A DNA stretch of 64,000 nucleotides from JACJVV01 sp047602755. Lineage in GTDB: Archaea; Nanobdellota; Nanobdellia; Woesearchaeales; JACJVV01. Positions 61,718 through 64,000 of the stretch are shown one piece after another. The translations under genes were made by a program, and so were the position numbers. The notes under the pieces are model-generated. The model worked only from the letters and a program-made list of their open reading frames with translations, was not told the DNA's origin and did no database searches. The first letter of the stretch is position 1; every line of letters begins with the position of its first letter. The stretch lies in contig JBLKOM010000006.1 in NCBI GenBank assembly GCA_047602755.1, positions 62,001 through 126,000 on the forward strand, given 5' to 3'.

Positions 61718-63295
61718 ATGGATTTATCCGTACTTGAAGAAATAGGAATGACTAAAGGAGAAATTGCTGTATATTTAGCATTACTAGAGATTGGAAGTTC
61801 AACTGTTGGTCCTATTGCAGACAAAGCAAAAGTAAGTAGTTCTAAAATATATGATATTCTTGAAAGATTAATAGATAAGGGTCTTGCAAATTATGTAATA
61901 AGAGAAAATACAAAATATTTTGATGCTGCACAACCTAATAGAATTTTGGATTACATGCAAGACAAGAAAAAACAAATTGAAGATAAAGAAGAAAAAATAA
62001 AGCAAATGCTACCCGAATTAGAATTAAAACAAAACTTAAACCAAAAAAAACAAGAAGTCAATGTATATGAAGGAATTAAAGGAATAAAAACAGTTAGAGA
62101 AAAATCATTAAGAGAAATGAAGAAAGGAGAAGAGTTCTATATACTTGGTGCGTCTGCAGCATCAAATCTAAAGTTAGGAGATTATTGGATGAATTATCAT
62201 AGAAGAAGATCACAGCAAAAGATAGGATTAAAGATGCTAATTAATAGAGATGCACCAAAACATCATTTAGATGAAAGAAATGTACTACCTCATACAGATG
62301 TTAAATATATGCCATTTGATGCATCAACACCAGCATGGATTGAAATATATAACGAAAGAGCAGTTGTGGGGATTGCAGAAGATGAACCTATATCTATTGA
62401 AATAAAAAGCAAAAAAGCTGCTCAAAGTTTTAGATCATATTTTGAAGCATTATGGAATCAGGATACTGGAGTGACAAAAGGATGGAAAGCATTTGAACAG
62501 TCACTAAACAATATGCTTGATGAAATTCCACAAGATGGAGAGTATCAAGTTTATGGAGCAGCAATGGGTCCTAATAATAGTATTAAAAATTATATAAATT
62601 TTTTTAGTAAATTTCACAAAAGAAGAATAAGTAAAAAAATTAATGTAAGATTATTATTTTATCAAGATGGGCTAGAACAAGTTAATAAATATAAAAAAAA
62701 TATATCATGGTTTGAAAGAGGACAAATAAAATTTCTAAATTATAATCAAGAATCACCTGTACAAGTATTCACATATAATGATAAAGCCTTGTTAACTATT
62801 CATGAAAAAGAACCTACAGTTATTTACATCAATAATAAAAATATTGCAAATTCTTTTCGAAAGAATTTTGAAAATAGTTGGAATCAAGAAGTAAGAATAC
62901 TAAGAGGTATAGATTCAATGAAAATACTTTTTAATGAATTTTTAGAATTTGATAAAGTTGATATGATAGCTGCAAAAGGATATTTTATTGATAAATGTCC
63001 AAAATTTATAGATCAATGGGAGAAAATAGCAATTAAAAAAAAAATTAAAATACGAAATATTGTTGATTTAAGCACAAGAGGACATCGAATTACAAAATTT
63101 AAATTTGCAGAAACTAAATATACATTAAATAATGAATTTTCAGAACTTAGTGTAATAACAATTTATGGAAATAAGGTTGTGATAAGTAATTGGACAAAAG
63201 AAGAACCAATAATAATAATAATTGAGAATAAAGAAATAAATGAAATGTATAAAAAACAATTTGAATTATTATGGAAAAAAGAAAACTTTAAGTAA
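61718..63295 (+). CDS. TrmB-like transcriptional regulator with three sensor repeats
   Basis: 525 residues. Winged helix at about 1-75 (GMTKGEIAVYLALLEIGSST, SKIYDILERLIDKGLANY), coiled coil about 80-115, then three successive copies of the PLD-like TrmB sensor domain (about 115-250, 255-395, 395-525), each ending with a Trp-containing helix (FEALWNQDTGV, FENSWNQEVRI, FELLWKKEN). Normal TrmB proteins carry one. TrmB regulators respond to sugars; the ligand here is unknown. Leaderless promoter with ATTTATATAC about 25 bases upstream. It is divergent from the small zinc-ribbon operon, a likely target. Confidence 0.85.
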   Translation: MDLSVLEEIGMTKGEIAVYLALLEIGSSTVGPIADKAKVSSSKIYDILERLIDKGLANYVIRENTKYFDAAQPNRILDYMQDKKKQIEDKEEKIKQMLPELELKQNLNQKKQEVNVYEGIKGIKTVREKSLREMKKGEEFYILGASAASNLKLGDYWMNYHRRRSQQKIGLKMLINRDAPKHHLDERNVLPHTDVKYMPFDASTPAWIEIYNERAVVGIAEDEPISIEIKSKKAAQSFRSYFEALWNQDTGVTKGWKAFEQSLNNMLDEIPQDGEYQVYGAAMGPNNSIKNYINFFSKFHKRRISKKINVRLLFYQDGLEQVNKYKKNISWFERGQIKFLNYNQESPVQVFTYNDKALLTIHEKEPTVIYINNKNIANSFRKNFENSWNQEVRILRGIDSMKILFNEFLEFDKVDMIAAKGYFIDKCPKFIDQWEKIAIKKKIKIRNIVDLSTRGHRITKFKFAETKYTLNNEFSELSVITIYGNKVVISNWTKEEPIIIIIENKEINEMYKKQFELLWKKENFK

Positions 63296-63366
63296 TCAAA
63301 TTTATTAATATATAATAATATATAATACCTAAAATAAATTAAATACAAAAAACATTATTATAAAAA

Positions 63367-64000
63367 ATGGCAAAGATAGGATTAATATTAGGAGGAGGAG
63401 GAACACGAGGATATGCACATATAGGTGTACTTAAAGTAATTGATAAACTAGGAATAAAGATTGATGCAGTTGCTGGATGCAGCGTTGGTTCCTTAATTGG
63501 TGCAGCATACTGCTCTGGAACTTCTCCTGATGAAATTGAGAAATATGCAAAAAAACTTGGATTATTAGATGTATTTGATGTTAATATATCACCTAAAGGA
63601 ATCAGAACAACAAAGAAACTTGAGAAAATATTTAATGATACCGTTCAAGTAAATAAATTTGAAGATCTTAAAATTCCATTATTTATTAATGCAGTAAATT
63701 TATCAAAGACCAAAGAAGAGATTTTTAGTAAAGGAAATATTTTTGATGCGATAAGAGCAAGTGTAAGTGTACCAGGATTAGTTAGCCCTTACAAAATAGG
63801 TTCAGATTATTATGTTGATGGTGGAGTTATGAATTCAGAACCAGTTTCAATATTGCCAAATACTATTAAAAGATATATAATTGTTGACGTATCACCATTA
63901 GGTAAATTAGAAATAGAAAAAGCAAATGTTATTGATATAATAGATATTTCAATGAGGATAATGCAAAAAGAATCATGGAAATTAAGAAATATGGGTATAT
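63367..64000 (+). CDS. Patatin-like phospholipase, 3' end outside the window
   Basis: 211 residues visible from ATG 63367, cut by the window edge. Catalytic dyad motifs: oxyanion GGGGTRG (about residues 9-15), nucleophile GCSVG (about 38-42) and DGG (about 155-157). Family of cytoplasmic or membrane-associated lipid acyl hydrolases (RssA-like). It follows the TrmB-like gene by 70 bases on the same strand, with its own AT-rich promoter. Confidence 0.93.
   Translation, partial: MAKIGLILGGGGTRGYAHIGVLKVIDKLGIKIDAVAGCSVGSLIGAAYCSGTSPDEIEKYAKKLGLLDVFDVNISPKGIRTTKKLEKIFNDTVQVNKFEDLKIPLFINAVNLSKTKEEIFSKGNIFDAIRASVSVPGLVSPYKIGSDYYVDGGVMNSEPVSILPNTIKRYIIVDVSPLGKLEIEKANVIDIIDISMRIMQKESWKLRNMGI

Overview
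The window is archaeal chromosome from a very AT-rich genome. The domain is shown by archaeal/eukaryotic-type information genes (aIF1A, TFB, aIF2-gamma, ribosomal proteins L15e, S6e, S17e and L35Ae, Alba, RpoL), a HMG-CoA synthase of the archaeal mevalonate route, leaderless promoters (TATA box about 25 bases before the ATG) mixed with GGTGA/GGAGG ribosome-binding sites, and tRNA introns with bulge-helix-bulge folds. Small operons, many lineage-specific membrane and coiled-coil proteins, and very large LamG/Ig-like surface proteins fit a DPANN-type archaeon (for example the Woesearchaeota/Pacearchaeota group). That assignment is inference.

Layout. 1-8.2 kb is housekeeping: an acidic low-complexity protein (cut by the window edge), aIF1A, methionine aminopeptidase, HMG-CoA synthase, L15e, TFB, S6e and aIF2-gamma. 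8.2-12.9 kb holds a giant secreted protein and, upstream, a GC-rich structured RNA candidate ending in a terminator hairpin. 13.7-17.3 kb has S17e, Alba, L35Ae and two intron-containing tRNAs, Arg(UCG) and Ser(UGA). Each tRNA is followed by a related repeat that duplicates its 3' end. 17.3-26.1 kb is a tight seven-gene minus-strand operon of unknown function: two paralogous polytopic membrane proteins, a duplicated N-formylglutamate-amidohydrolase-like protein, a large beta-rich protein and coiled-coil proteins. 26-37.6 kb holds more accessory genes: a Lys/Ala/Pro-rich H1-like protein, a nucleotidyltransferase-HEPN fusion, a LamG surface protein with a cytoplasmic helical tail, and a HELYH metalloprotease.

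37.7-43.7 kb has two convergent metabolic operons. One is manC-manB, which supplies GDP-mannose. The other is a histidine cluster with two fused enzymes, HisA-HisI and HisG-HisE, followed by HisB. 44-49 kb has a methyltransferase-kinase fusion, membrane proteins, a one-cysteine DsbA-like protein and a PAC2 protein. 49-54.3 kb is the most unusual stretch. It contains four small regulatory or DNA-binding-type genes and a zinc-ribbon gene among long AT-rich non-coding segments. Those segments carry a four-unit 52-bp iteron array, 12-bp tandem boxes in opposite orientations, and a 22-bp motif inverted about 4 kb away. It resembles a replication origin or partition locus. 54.3-64 kb has a METTL5-like methyltransferase, RpoL, homoserine kinase, a phosphoesterase, a lipoprotein, a TIKI/EreA-like protein, a small operon with two overlooked tiny genes and a beta-barrel-like secreted protein, a TrmB regulator with three sensor repeats, and the start of a patatin-like lipase.
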